64,000 nt of DNA from Pseudooceanicola sp. (lineage in GTDB: Bacteria; Pseudomonadota; Alphaproteobacteria; Rhodobacterales; Rhodobacteraceae). The stretch's first letter is position 1, and each line of letters begins with the position of its first letter. Positions 40,084 to 49,274 of the stretch are shown here, piece after piece. The stretch spans positions 372,001 to 436,000 of the forward strand of contig NZ_JARGNH010000001.1 of assembly GCF_029213205.1 (NCBI RefSeq), given 5' to 3'. The notes under the pieces are model-generated. The model was not told where the DNA came from. It saw only the letters and a program-made list of their open reading frames with translations, and ran no database searches. Both the position numbers and the translations under genes were made by a program.

Positions 40084-42052
40084 CCCGGCCCCTTGGGCGG
40101 CCGTACATCGGATTTATCCAGAAACCGCCGGCATTCCCGGTCCCCGTGATCCGGGGCTGACGCCCTACATGATCCCATGGTCTGCGGCCGTGCATCGCGG
40201 CGGCTACCGTCGGGTGGTGGCGGTGACCTCGGCTCAGTCGGGCAAGACCGACAGCATGTTGGACATCATCGGCGCGCGGCTCGATCAGCGCCCGGCGCCA
40301 ATCCTCTATGTGGGACCGACGAAGGAGTTTCTGACCGACCAGTTCGAACCGCGGCTGATGGCGCTGCTGGATGAGGCCGACACGCTGGCCAACAAGGTGG
40401 TGCGCGGCCGCCGAATGAAGAAGACGCTGAAACATGTGGCTGGCGTCCGACTACGATTGGCGCATGCGGGCTCCTCCACGGCCCTCAAATCCGATCCGGC
40501 CGCACTGGCGCTGATCGACGAATACGATGAGATGATGGCCAATGTGAAAGGCCAAGGCGATGTTCTGGGCCTCGTGGAGGCCCGGGGCGAGACCTATGCC
40601 GATTTTGTCACCGCAATCACCAGCACACCGGCGCGGGGTCTCGTGGAAATCGAACCGGATGACACGAGTGGGCTTGAGTTCTGGGCGCGCTCGGCGCCCG
40701 ACGATCTTGAAAGCCCGATCTGGAAGCTCTGGCAGGAGGGCACGCGGCATCACTGGGCCTGGCCGTGTCGGCATTGCCAAGAGTTTTTCATCCCGCGCTT
40801 CAAGCAGCTGCGCTGGCCAGACCGCGCGACGCCTGCGCAGGCCAAACAAGCGGCCACGCTCGAATGCCCCCGCTGTGGCGGCCAGCACACTGAGGCCGAC
40901 AAGGTCTGGATGAACGCACGCGGCACGATGGTGGCGCCGGGGCAAACTGTCACGCTGAAGGACGATGCGCCCCATGTGACGGGCGCCCCCGCCGACAGTT
41001 CGACCTTGTCGATGTGGACATCGGGGCTCTGTTCGCCATTTGTCACCTGGGGGCAGCGGGCCGAAACCTATCTGACGGCGCTGCAGTCTGGCGATCACGA
41101 CCGCATCCAGACAGCGATGAATGCAGGCTTCGGCGAATGCTACGCCATGACGGCCTCGGGCGATGTGCCCGACTGGCAAGAAATCATGGAGCGCCGCCAG
41201 CCGTATCGGCCGGGAGACGTTCCCGCCGGGGGCTTGCGCCTCGTGATGGGCGTCGACGTGCAGAAGTTCAGCCTGGTCTATGTGATCCGGGCCTTCGGGG
41301 CGCGGGGGACGTCTTGGCTGATTGATAATGGCCAACTCTATGGCCCCACAGAGGATGACGACGTCTGGTCCGCGCTGGCGGATTTGATGCTGACGCCCGT
41401 GGGCGGGATGCATATCGAGAAGGTGTTTGTGGATTCAGGCTTCCGGCCGGACAAGCCGGAGCTCGGGAATGAACATAAGGTCTACGAGTTCTGCCGTCGC
41501 CACAGCTGGCTCTGCGCGCCGACCAAGGGCAAGGACATCCAGAGCCCGCCATACCGCGTGTCAAAAATCGAGGTGAAGCCCGACGGCAAAAAGGCGCTCT
41601 ATTCCATCGACCTTGTGACGCTCTCGACGGACTTCTTCAAATCGCTGGTGATGTCGCGGATCCGCACGCCGGCCGATCAGCCGGGGGCGTTTCATGTCCA
41701 TGAAGCGGTCTCGGAGGATTACTGTAAACAACTGACCTCGGAGGCGCGGGTGGTGGTCGAGGGCAAGCCTGTCTGGGTGAAACGCTCGCGTAACAACCAC
41801 TTTCTCGATTGCGAGGCGCTCTGCGCGGCCATTGGCTACACGCTGAACGTCCAGCGGATCCCGGAAGGGATCGAACGCAAGACTTCGATCGAGGCGGCCG
41901 TGCCCGACGTGCATGACCCAACCCGGGTGACAGCACCTGAGCCTGATACATCAAAGGCGCCGCCGCCGGCATCGCGCTCCTCCCCAGGTCGCGGCGACAG
42001 CGGCGCTCTGCGCGGGCGGTTTGCCCGCCATGGCAGCAGGCTGAATGGATAA
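39989..42052 (+). CDS. Terminase large subunit, GpA family
   Basis: A 687-residue packaging motor of the lambda gpA type: ATPase region with SAQSGKTDS Walker A-like near 80-90 and ALALIDEYDEM Walker B-like, a CxxC zinc pair (CRHCQEFF, CPRCGGQH) near 255-295, and the endonuclease domain (GVDVQKFSLVYVIRAFG, FVDSGFRPDKPE). ATG 39989 lies within the Nu1-like gene. A cos- or headful mode cannot be told from the sequence alone; lambda relatives use cos. Confidence 0.93.
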   Translation: MARLNVLQGRPTKQAQLWSLAAAIWRPSEKRDPAPWAAVHRIYPETAGIPGPRDPGLTPYMIPWSAAVHRGGYRRVVAVTSAQSGKTDSMLDIIGARLDQRPAPILYVGPTKEFLTDQFEPRLMALLDEADTLANKVVRGRRMKKTLKHVAGVRLRLAHAGSSTALKSDPAALALIDEYDEMMANVKGQGDVLGLVEARGETYADFVTAITSTPARGLVEIEPDDTSGLEFWARSAPDDLESPIWKLWQEGTRHHWAWPCRHCQEFFIPRFKQLRWPDRATPAQAKQAATLECPRCGGQHTEADKVWMNARGTMVAPGQTVTLKDDAPHVTGAPADSSTLSMWTSGLCSPFVTWGQRAETYLTALQSGDHDRIQTAMNAGFGECYAMTASGDVPDWQEIMERRQPYRPGDVPAGGLRLVMGVDVQKFSLVYVIRAFGARGTSWLIDNGQLYGPTEDDDVWSALADLMLTPVGGMHIEKVFVDSGFRPDKPELGNEHKVYEFCRRHSWLCAPTKGKDIQSPPYRVSKIEVKPDGKKALYSIDLVTLSTDFFKSLVMSRIRTPADQPGAFHVHEAVSEDYCKQLTSEARVVVEGKPVWVKRSRNNHFLDCEALCAAIGYTLNVQRIPEGIERKTSIEAAVPDVHDPTRVTAPEPDTSKAPPPASRSSPGRGDSGALRGRFARHGSRLNG

Positions 42053-42057
42053 CGCAC

Positions 42058-43668
42058 ATGTCCGTGATCGCAAAGCTCAAAGGCCTGCTGGCCGAGGCGC
42101 TGCCTCCGGCGGCGGGGCCGGAAGGGATGAGCCTCCCCAGACCCTCCGGCAAATACATGCGCGGTGGACGGGGCGTGACCTTCGCCGGTTGGAAGCCCGC
42201 CTTGCGGGAAGCCCAAGATGATATCGGCGAGGCCTGGGATGACGCGGCCGCTCGGGTCAATGACCTCCTGCACAACAGCGGCTGGCTGGCCGGCGCGCTG
42301 GAGCAATGCGTGGCCAATACGGTGGGCACAGGGCTGCAGCTGAAGGCGCTGCCGGAGAATGAGACCTTTGGCATGACACCAGTGGAGGCCTCGGACTGGG
42401 CCAAGACGGTGGAGCGCCGCTTCGAGCTTTGGGCGCGAAATGCCCAAGAATGCGATATCCAGGGCCTTCGGACCTTCGGGCAAATGCAGGCGGCGGCTTT
42501 CCGCTCCTGGCTCATCACCGGCGAAATCCTCGCCGAGCTGCCCTGGCGCAAGCGGCCTTGGAACCGATACGGCACCAAGGTGCGCCTGCTGCCGCCGCAG
42601 CGGCTCTCGCGCAAGACGGAAAGCATGCGGCGGCTGATCAACGGGGTCTATACGGATGCCGATGGCATGCCGGTGGGTTACCGCGCCATTCGCAAGGACC
42701 TGTTCAAACACGACGTGGAATATGACGTGCGTGCCCGCGATGCCGCGGGACGGCCGCGGGTGATCCACATCTTCGAGGGCGCACCCGGCACACATCGGGG
42801 CATTTCTCCTCTGGTGCCGGCACTGCAGGTGGCCCGTCAGTTTGACCAATTGGCCGATGCCACGCTGATGGCGGCAATCGTTCAGACGCTCTTTGCCGTG
42901 ACGATCACCTCGGACGAGCCGACGGAACAGGTGTTGCAGGGCCTGCTGACGCCGCAGGAACAGGCGCAGATGCTGGCGCAGGGCATCTCGCCGATGGAGG
43001 CCTATATCGAGATGGTCGCAGGTTATTATGACGGCAGCACGCTGGATGTGGGGATCAACGGGCGGCTTGCACACCTCTTTCCGGGCCAGGAATTGAAGTT
43101 CCACACGAGCAATCATCCGTCATCGGACTACGCGGCCTTCTCGATGCATCTCTTGCGCGAGCTCGCACGGTGCCTGGGGCTGACCTATGAAAGCGCCACG
43201 GGTGACAATGTCGGCGCCACCTATTCGTCGCTGCAAGCCGCGACGACAGAGATTTTTGCCATCACCAAGGCGCGACGGCGCAACATCATGGCGCCATTCT
43301 GCCAGCCGATCTACGAGGCCTGGCTGGAAGAAGAGATCGAGGCGGGCAGCCTGCCATTTCCGGGTGGCATTGCCGGGTTTCTGGCCAATCGTACGGCGGC
43401 GTGCCGCGCAGAGTGGCGCGGCGATCCACGTCCCCAAGCCGATGATCTCAAGAAGGCCAAGGCCCATGAGGTCTGGAAGCGGCTCGGTGTCATGTCGGAC
43501 GCGATGATCTGCACCGATCTTGGGGCGGATGTGGACGATGTCTACCAGCAACTGGCGCAAGAAAAGGCGCTTCGGGCGGAATACGGCCTGCCTGAGCCGC
43601 AGATGATGGGGGCGCAGGGCGGTGGGCCGAGTGCGGCAGACGACACAAACGACGAGTTGGAGTCATGA
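42058..43668 (+). CDS. Portal protein, lambda gpB family
   Basis: A 536-residue phage portal protein. Characteristic features are the N-terminal WDDAAARVNDLLHNSGWLAG, the central GISPLVPALQVARQFDQLAD, and the wing region. Portal dodecamers form the DNA entry vertex of the head. It starts 5 bases after terminase and overlaps the next gene by four bases. Confidence 0.93.
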   Translation: MSVIAKLKGLLAEALPPAAGPEGMSLPRPSGKYMRGGRGVTFAGWKPALREAQDDIGEAWDDAAARVNDLLHNSGWLAGALEQCVANTVGTGLQLKALPENETFGMTPVEASDWAKTVERRFELWARNAQECDIQGLRTFGQMQAAAFRSWLITGEILAELPWRKRPWNRYGTKVRLLPPQRLSRKTESMRRLINGVYTDADGMPVGYRAIRKDLFKHDVEYDVRARDAAGRPRVIHIFEGAPGTHRGISPLVPALQVARQFDQLADATLMAAIVQTLFAVTITSDEPTEQVLQGLLTPQEQAQMLAQGISPMEAYIEMVAGYYDGSTLDVGINGRLAHLFPGQELKFHTSNHPSSDYAAFSMHLLRELARCLGLTYESATGDNVGATYSSLQAATTEIFAITKARRRNIMAPFCQPIYEAWLEEEIEAGSLPFPGGIAGFLANRTAACRAEWRGDPRPQADDLKKAKAHEVWKRLGVMSDAMICTDLGADVDDVYQQLAQEKALRAEYGLPEPQMMGAQGGGPSAADDTNDELES

Positions 43669-43925
43669 CGATCAGCATCGATGAAGCGGATCCGTGCTCC
43701 GCCGCGGCCAGCCTTCGCCAAGTCTATGTGAGTCTGGTGGCCGGCGAAGCCGCCATGGAGGTGCGGTTCCGCGCCGGATCAAACGGCGTCGAACGGGCGG
43801 TCACCTACCACCGGGCGCATCCCGACCGGCTTTTGGCGGTCATTCGCGGCTTTGAGGAACAATGCGCCCAGCTGCAGGGCCGCGGTCCGCGGCGCTTTGC
43901 ACTTGGTACAGGAGGGGTGAGGTGA
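43665..43925 (+). CDS. gpW-like head-tail joining protein
   Basis: An 86-residue protein that resembles lambda gpW in length and position (SLRQVYVSLVAGEAAMEVRF; HRAHPDRLLAVIRGFEEQC). gpW stabilises DNA in the head and joins the tail. It overlaps portal (ATGA) and protease (GTGA). Confidence 0.7.
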   Translation: MTISIDEADPCSAAASLRQVYVSLVAGEAAMEVRFRAGSNGVERAVTYHRAHPDRLLAVIRGFEEQCAQLQGRGPRRFALGTGGVR

Positions 43926-45259
43926 CGGAACCGCCCGATATAAAACGAGCTGCGGCAGGCCCGTCTCTCGCGCAGATCGCAGGACGCGTGCTGAACCGCC
44001 CGCTGCTCCTACACCCGGACAAGGCCGATCTCATCCTGCATGTGCTGCAGGGACGGATTGGGATTGAGCCGCTGCAAGCCGTCACGCCGGAGACCAACCG
44101 GTTTGTCGGCACATACCGCCGTGACAATGGCAGCGTCGGTTCCATGCGCGTGGAAAACGGGGTCGCTATCCTGCCGATCGTCGGCAGTCTGGTGAACCGT
44201 GGTGCCTGGATCGGCGCCAGTTCGGGGCTCGTGTCTTATGAGGGGATTGCAGCACAGTTGCGCGAGGCGGAAGCTGATCCGGATGTGCGAGCGGTGCTCT
44301 TGGATATCGACAGCCCCGGCGGCGAGGCAACGGGCATGTTTGTCACGGCCAAGCTGGTCAGTACGGTCAACAAGACCAAGCCGGTCGTGGCTTTTGTCAA
44401 CGATGTGGCGGCCTCGGCTGCTTATGGCATCGCCAGCGCGGCGCGCAACATCATCGTTTCGCCCACCTCCATGGTCGGCTCGATCGGCGTGGTCCTGACC
44501 CATCTCGATCGCTCGGGTGAGCTCGAGGACCGTGGCGTGAAGCCCACGTTGATCCATGCCGGGGCGCATAAGGTCGATGGTCACCCGTTTGGGCCGCTGT
44601 CAGACGCCGTCCGCGCCGATCTGCAGGCCGAGGTCATGAAAATCTACGACCAGTTCGTTGGCCTCGTGGCCGAGGGTCGCACAGGTCGGATCAGTTCTGA
44701 GGCCATCCGGGCGACGGAAGCCCGCACCTATCTTGGCGCCGATGCGATCGCCCAAGGCCTCGCCGATCGCATGGCGAGCCTTGAGGATGTGATCGCCGCG
44801 CTGTCGCAACCGCCCTCCGGGGCAAGCCCCCAGAGAAAGGGAGGAAACATGACCAAAACGACCCAAGCCGAGGCGCCCGCGAGTGACGTCTCTGCCATCA
44901 GCCCCGCTGATCTGCAGGCAGCTGTCGATGCATCGCGGACGGAAGCCCATGCGGCAGGCGTCACTGCCGGTAAGGCGGAGGCCACAGCGCGGATAAAATC
45001 CATTCTGACCGCACCGGAAACGGAAGGCCGTGAGGCCCAGGCACTCGTGTTGGCGCTCGAGACCGAAATGACGGCAGCTGACTCGGCCAAGGTTCTGGCA
45101 GCCTCGCCGAAAGCCAGTGCAGCGACGTCCATCGCCGACCGAGCCGCCCAAGAGACGGAACTCGGGGCCGAAACCCCGGCCGATCACCGCAACCGATCTG
45201 AACGCAATGCGGCTGGGTGGGCAAAAGCCATCACCCAAGCCAATGCGCGCTTCAGCTGA
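43922..45259 (+). CDS. Head maturation protease, S49/SppA family, with scaffold-like C-terminus
   Basis: A 445-residue protein from GTG 43922 (GGAGGGG upstream). The protease domain (about 70-300) has the S49 motifs: ILLDIDSPGGEA-type strand, Ser165 in AASAAYGIAS, and a likely catalytic Lys217 in AHKVDGH. Residues 310-445 are alanine/glutamate-rich and helical, typical of capsid scaffold. An internal ribosome site and ATG at 44849 would give the scaffold alone, as in lambda C/Nu3. Confidence 0.9.
   Translation: MTEPPDIKRAAAGPSLAQIAGRVLNRPLLLHPDKADLILHVLQGRIGIEPLQAVTPETNRFVGTYRRDNGSVGSMRVENGVAILPIVGSLVNRGAWIGASSGLVSYEGIAAQLREAEADPDVRAVLLDIDSPGGEATGMFVTAKLVSTVNKTKPVVAFVNDVAASAAYGIASAARNIIVSPTSMVGSIGVVLTHLDRSGELEDRGVKPTLIHAGAHKVDGHPFGPLSDAVRADLQAEVMKIYDQFVGLVAEGRTGRISSEAIRATEARTYLGADAIAQGLADRMASLEDVIAALSQPPSGASPQRKGGNMTKTTQAEAPASDVSAISPADLQAAVDASRTEAHAAGVTAGKAEATARIKSILTAPETEGREAQALVLALETEMTAADSAKVLAASPKASAATSIADRAAQETELGAETPADHRNRSERNAAGWAKAITQANARFS
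44849..45259 (+). CDS. Nested scaffold protein (Nu3-like), internal start in protease gene
   Basis: In-frame ATG 44849 (Met310 of the protease) preceded by GGGAGGAAAC, one of the best ribosome sites in the head operon. The 136-residue product is helical and rich in Ala, Glu and Thr without hydrophobic core residues, as expected of a phage scaffold. Same layout as lambda C and Nu3. Not proven by sequence alone, but the position exactly at the domain border is persuasive. Confidence 0.75.
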   Translation: MTKTTQAEAPASDVSAISPADLQAAVDASRTEAHAAGVTAGKAEATARIKSILTAPETEGREAQALVLALETEMTAADSAKVLAASPKASAATSIADRAAQETELGAETPADHRNRSERNAAGWAKAITQANARFS

Positions 45260-45275
45260 AGAGGAGAGGCAGTCC

Positions 45276-45647
45276 ATGACCGTTCTCATTGAAGGCCGGC
45301 ATCCCGGCGAATTGCTGATGACCGAGGCCAATGGCCAGCGCTCGCGGGAAAACATAACCATCGCCAGCGGCGCCGGTATCATCGCGCCGGGCACGGTGCT
45401 CGGAAAAATCACCGCCAGTGGCAAATATCTGGCCAGTGCCGTGGGGGCGACCGATGGCAGTCAGACCGCCGTGGCCATCGCGCTCTACGGCTGTGATGCA
45501 ACGGCCAGTGATGTTGGCATTGCCGCCATAACCCGCGATGCCGAGGTCAACGGCAAGATTTTGACCTACCATCCTGACCGTGATCAGGTAGCAGAAAAGG
45601 CCGCGGCTCAAGCTGACTTGGCGGCTGTCGGCATTATTGTGCGGTAA
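45276..45647 (+). CDS. Head decoration protein, lambda gpD-like
   Basis: A 123-residue beta-rich protein (HPGELLMTEANGQRSRENIT; GTVLGKITASGKYLA; GKILTYHPDRDQVAEKAAAQ, then ADLAAVGIIVR) of the HDPD family that stabilises capsids as trimers. ATG 45276 with GAGGAGAGG upstream; in-frame sequence to 45117 is inside the protease gene. Confidence 0.85.
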   Translation: MTVLIEGRHPGELLMTEANGQRSRENITIASGAGIIAPGTVLGKITASGKYLASAVGATDGSQTAVAIALYGCDATASDVGIAAITRDAEVNGKILTYHPDRDQVAEKAAAQADLAAVGIIVR

Positions 45648-45761
45648 CCACCGCCAACGCTGCCAAACTCAATTCTGAAATCTGATCTCCTGCGCCCTTG
45701 GGCCGCGGGGTGATCTCGCGTGGCCAGTCGCTGGCGCGCCGACGCAATAGAAGGACCTCCC

Positions 45762-46793
45762 ATGTCGATCCTCAATATCTTCAGTCAGGACGCCTTCAGC
45801 GTCATGCGCCTCACGGACGCGCTTCGTGAGATCAAATACACCCCATCCCGCATCGGCCAGATGGGTCTGTTCCAGACCACCAGCATCGACACACTCGATA
45901 TCGCCATCGAGAAGGACAAAGAGCAAAACCGCATGCTGGTCTCCGCCAGCCCCCGTGGTGGGCCTGGCCAGACCTTCGATAAATCAAAGCGCGCGGTACG
46001 CATGCTCAAGGTGCCGCATTTCCAAGTGGACGATGCCATCTACGCCGACGAGGTGCAGCAGGTCCGCGCCTTCGGCCAGGAGGTGGCCGTTGAGCGGCTA
46101 CAGCAGAAGATCGCGGACCGTGCGGCGGAGGCAAGCCAGTTCTTCGCACTGACCGAGGAATACCACCGGCTGAACATCCTCAAGACCGGCCAGCTGCTCG
46201 ATGCCGATGGCTCGGTATTGTTCGACTATTTCACCGAGTTTGGCGAAAGCCAGCAGGCTGTGGTCGATTTTGACCTCGACAATGCCAGCGCCGCAGACGG
46301 CGCGCTCCGTAAGAAATGCGCCGGCGTCATCCGTCAAATGGCAGGCATTCTGGACGGGCTGCCTTACACAGGCATCATGGCGCTTTGTGGGGACGCCTTC
46401 TTTGACGATTTGATCGCCCACCAAGAGGTCCGCGAGACCTACAAGGGCTATGCCGACGCCGCCTCGCTCAGGAACGCCTATATCAACTCGGGCAGCTCCG
46501 GGATCTACGGGGCCTTCGAGTTCGGTGGCATCAGCTGGATGAACTACCGCGGCGGTCAGAATGTCGGCATCGACACCGATAAGTGCCACCTCGTGCCCTC
46601 GGGCGTGCCGGGGCTCTTCCGCACTGTCTATGCGCCGGCGGACTACATCGAGACGGTGAACACGCCCGGCCAGCGGCTCTATGGCAAGCAGTGGGAAATG
46701 CAGAACGGCAAGGGTGTGAACCTCGAGTTCCAGATGAACGCGCTGCATTACTGCACGCGCCCGCGGGTGCTCATCCCGGGCAAGCGGACGTGA
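45762..46793 (+). CDS. Major capsid protein, lambda gpE family
   Basis: A 343-residue protein, close to the 341 residues of lambda gpE, with a HK97-type fold expected. Recognisable segments are FTTSIDT-like TTSIDTLDIAIEKDKEQN, PHFQVDDAIYADEVQQVRAF, and LVPSGVPGLFRTVYAPADY. ATG 45762 follows AAGGACC. It forms the icosahedral shell together with the decoration protein just upstream. Confidence 0.93.
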   Translation: MSILNIFSQDAFSVMRLTDALREIKYTPSRIGQMGLFQTTSIDTLDIAIEKDKEQNRMLVSASPRGGPGQTFDKSKRAVRMLKVPHFQVDDAIYADEVQQVRAFGQEVAVERLQQKIADRAAEASQFFALTEEYHRLNILKTGQLLDADGSVLFDYFTEFGESQQAVVDFDLDNASAADGALRKKCAGVIRQMAGILDGLPYTGIMALCGDAFFDDLIAHQEVRETYKGYADAASLRNAYINSGSSGIYGAFEFGGISWMNYRGGQNVGIDTDKCHLVPSGVPGLFRTVYAPADYIETVNTPGQRLYGKQWEMQNGKGVNLEFQMNALHYCTRPRVLIPGKRT

Positions 46794-46815
46794 TGGTTCC
46801 AGATTTTGCAGGACG

Positions 46816-46844
46816 TTGACGCTGGCTGATCTGTGTATTATATT
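46816..46844 (+). promoter_or_regulatory. Promoter of the HI1419-type toxin gene
   Basis: TTGACG (46816-46821), 17-base spacer, TATATT (46839-46844). The toxin ATG starts at 46851, six bases past the -10, so the transcript would begin at or near the A of the ATG, and no ribosome site is present upstream. This predicts a leaderless message. Confidence 0.65.
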
Positions 46845-46850
46845 CCACAG

Positions 46851-47153
46851 ATGTTCGAGGTTAGGCAGACAAAAGTGTTCATCAGTTGGGTTACGGGGCT
46901 GAAAGATCAGCGCGCCGTAGCCCGGGTTGATGTTCGGCTTCGTCGTTTAGCACTGGGCAATATGGGAGATGTCAAATCTCTCGGCGACGGCGTGAGCGAA
47001 ATCCGGATCGATTACGGACCAGGATATCGCTTGTATTTCACCAAGCAAGGGGACCGGATCGTCGTCCTCCTCTGCGGTGGAGACAAAAAGCGTCAGAGCG
47101 CAGATATCGAACGTGCCAAGAAGATGGCAAAGGAGCTGAGCGATGGCAATTGA
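46851..47153 (+). CDS. RelE-fold toxin, HI1419-type
   Basis: A 100-residue RelE/HigB-like mRNA-cleaving toxin of the HI1419 family (FEVRQTKVFISWVTGLKDQR; GPGYRLYFTKQGDRIVVLLC; GGDKKRQSADIERAKK). It uses ATG 46851 because it follows the family N-terminus; no ribosome site precedes it. It overlaps the antitoxin by 11 bases. Located between the capsid and head-tail joining genes. Confidence 0.85.
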   Translation: MFEVRQTKVFISWVTGLKDQRAVARVDVRLRRLALGNMGDVKSLGDGVSEIRIDYGPGYRLYFTKQGDRIVVLLCGGDKKRQSADIERAKKMAKELSDGN

Positions 47154-47439
47154 GACAACTGTATGGGATCCGGTCGATCGTCTCGAGACACTAGAGGCGC
47201 AAGAGGCTTATCTCGAGGCCGCTTTTGAGGATGGTGATCCCGACTTGATCGTGGCTGCGATTGGCGACATCGCCCGGGCGCGAGGCATGACTGAAATCGC
47301 GAGCAAAGCGAACGTCAGCCGTGAAGTCATGTACAAGTCTTTCCGCTCAGGTGGCAACCCAACCCTGAGCACCTTGTCCCAAGTTGCAGAGGCTTTGGGG
47401 TACAAATTGAATTTGCAGCGACAGATGCCAGCCAACTGA
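47143..47439 (+). CDS. HTH antitoxin, HI1420-type
   Basis: A 98-residue Xre-like DNA-binding antitoxin (AYLEAAFEDGDPDLIVAAIG; RARGMTEIASKANVSREVMY; TLSTLSQVAEALGYKL), the standard partner of HI1419-type toxins. The toxin is first here, as usual for this family. It likely also represses the promoter at 46816. Confidence 0.87.
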   Translation: MAIETTVWDPVDRLETLEAQEAYLEAAFEDGDPDLIVAAIGDIARARGMTEIASKANVSREVMYKSFRSGGNPTLSTLSQVAEALGYKLNLQRQMPAN

Positions 47440-47494
47440 TCCAGTCCATTCAAGGATCTCGGCCGAAGGCATTAGCCTTGGTAAGGATCTCCGG

Positions 47495-47911
47495 ATGAGC
47501 TGGTCGTTCTATGAATTGGATGCCGCATTGTCAGATGCGGCATCTTCTGTTTTCGCCGAACCGGCCCTTCTGCGCCCTCGTGTGTCCACACAATACGCAG
47601 AACGCAGCGCCGACTCTGATCGCGCAGCGACAGTGACCTATGGCATCTTCTCGGCAGGCCCCGCGAAAGACGACCTGGGTGGCCAGGCACGGGGCGGGCA
47701 AATGTCGGGCACGACCAAGCTTTCGACTGCCGCTACCGAGTTCTGGATCGCCAAACCGCAGATCGATCAGCTGCCCTGGCTGCCGATCACCGGCGATGTC
47801 GTCATTCTGACGGCCCGCAATAGCCAGCCGATCTATGCAATCTCTCGGGTTGCGACCTCGGATCTGGGCGATTTGACCCTGATGCTTGTTCGAGAGGATG
47901 AAACTTCATGA
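47495..47911 (+). CDS. Head-tail connector-region protein
   Basis: A 138-residue protein of unassigned family, beta-rich in the C-terminal half (PWLPITGDVVILTARNSQPI). Position after the capsid and before baseplate V is that of head-tail adaptor or completion proteins such as FII of lambda or L of P2. ATG 47495 follows AAGGA. It overlaps the next gene (ATGA). Confidence 0.55.
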   Translation: MSWSFYELDAALSDAASSVFAEPALLRPRVSTQYAERSADSDRAATVTYGIFSAGPAKDDLGGQARGGQMSGTTKLSTAATEFWIAKPQIDQLPWLPITGDVVILTARNSQPIYAISRVATSDLGDLTLMLVREDETS

Positions 47912-48720
47912 GCCTGACGCGACTTGTCATGCGATTGGCCGCGGCTCGCGCGTTGCGCGGCCGCACCCTTGCTGGCGCCCGGGTGTTCGACAGCGCGGTG
48001 GATCCAATCGATCAGACCATCGCCGAAAACCGTCAGCCGCTTCTGGTGCTGACGACGGATGAACATGAGACTGACATCACCGGCCGCGATCTCGCAGGCG
48101 ACCATCAGCGCTGCGATCTGGTCATCGAACTTGCGATCGCCGCGCGTGTCGAGGTGCCGGCCCGTGACGGTCAAGGCGGGCAAATTACCATTGCCATTCC
48201 GCATACGGATGAAGGGCTGGAACTGACGCTCGACATAATGGAGCATCAGGTTGTCACCGCGCTCACCCGCGATAACAGTGCCTGGTCGCGCGCCTGGATG
48301 AAACTGGTTCCCCGCGTGACCCGGCGGCTTTCACGACGAGGGGCCTCGTCAGAAAACGGCGTACGTTTCGCGGCCCGACAACTGGTTTTGACCTGCGATT
48401 TGGTCGACACGCCCGCGATAGGGGCAGCCATCCCGCCAGGCACCGCCTGGGGCGAGGTCCTCGCGCTGATGGAATCTGACCAGAATTTGGCGCCGATTGC
48501 GGCCATGCTACGCGAGCAGATCGAGGGTGAAACTGTCCCCGATTGGGCGCGCACGGCGCAGATGCTGGGTGTGCCGCTAGAGGTCATGGATCAACTGGGT
48601 GTTTTGCCCACGCTCGATGCCCAAGGTGATCCCGTGACTATGGATGCGGTCATCTTCGATGAAGAAGGCGAGCGCATCACGGTGATAGATTCGCCGATGG
48701 CCGCGGCAGAGGAGTCATGA
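47908..48720 (+). CDS. Conserved prophage structural-region protein
   Basis: A 270-residue protein with an N-terminal alpha/beta half (DSAVDPIDQTIAENRQPLLV, DHQRCDLVIELAIAARVEV) similar in layout to tail-terminator proteins, and a helical C-terminal half. Function not known to me; order (capsid, adaptor, this, baseplate V) suggests a tail-completion role. Ends 1 base before gpV. Confidence 0.5.
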   Translation: MSLTRLVMRLAAARALRGRTLAGARVFDSAVDPIDQTIAENRQPLLVLTTDEHETDITGRDLAGDHQRCDLVIELAIAARVEVPARDGQGGQITIAIPHTDEGLELTLDIMEHQVVTALTRDNSAWSRAWMKLVPRVTRRLSRRGASSENGVRFAARQLVLTCDLVDTPAIGAAIPPGTAWGEVLALMESDQNLAPIAAMLREQIEGETVPDWARTAQMLGVPLEVMDQLGVLPTLDAQGDPVTMDAVIFDEEGERITVIDSPMAAAEES

Positions 48721-48721
48721 C

Positions 48722-49261
48722 ATGGCGATCCGCGAATTGGTGGAATTGGCCGCGCGCATCTCGGAACTGGAGCGCCGCTTCTCGGGTATGATGCGGCACG
48801 GCACCGTGGCTGAAGTCGACACTAGCACCCAACGGATCCGGCTCGACTTTGGCCCTGCACATGGGACTTCGGGGCGGTTTCTCTCTCCGTGGATCCCGTA
48901 TGCGCAGTTCTCTGGCGCCTTGCGGGTTCACACACCACCCAGCGTTGGCCAGCAGTTCACCGCGATGTCGCCGAACGGGGATTTCCAGCAGGCGGTCGCC
49001 GTGCCGCTGACCCATTCGAATGCCAACCCATCGCCTTCGACGGCGGCGGACCAGAATGTGGTGCGTTTTGGCGATGTCACGCTGACCTTGGCCGAAGATA
49101 GTCTCGAGGTCGCCGTCGGGGGCGTTCGTTTCAAGGTTGACGGCGCCAACGTTGAAATCACCGGCGGCCAAGTCCGTCATAACGGTAAGAATATAGGCGA
49201 CAGCCACATCCACAGCGGCGTGCGCTCCGGCCCTTCGAGCACCGGCACGCCTGCGAACTGA
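48722..49261 (+). CDS. Baseplate assembly protein V (spike)
   Basis: A 179-residue gpV homologue: N-terminal OB-like region (MMRHGTVAEVDTSTQRIRLD, GRFLSPWIPYAQFSG), beta-helix region (GDVTLTLAEDSLEVAVGGV), and a C-terminal tip with HxH (SHIHSGVRSG) that in P2 gpV coordinates iron. Forms the membrane-piercing spike of the contractile tail. Confidence 0.9.
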   Translation: MAIRELVELAARISELERRFSGMMRHGTVAEVDTSTQRIRLDFGPAHGTSGRFLSPWIPYAQFSGALRVHTPPSVGQQFTAMSPNGDFQQAVAVPLTHSNANPSPSTAADQNVVRFGDVTLTLAEDSLEVAVGGVRFKVDGANVEITGGQVRHNGKNIGDSHIHSGVRSGPSSTGTPAN

Positions 49262-49274
49262 CAAGGACGACTCC

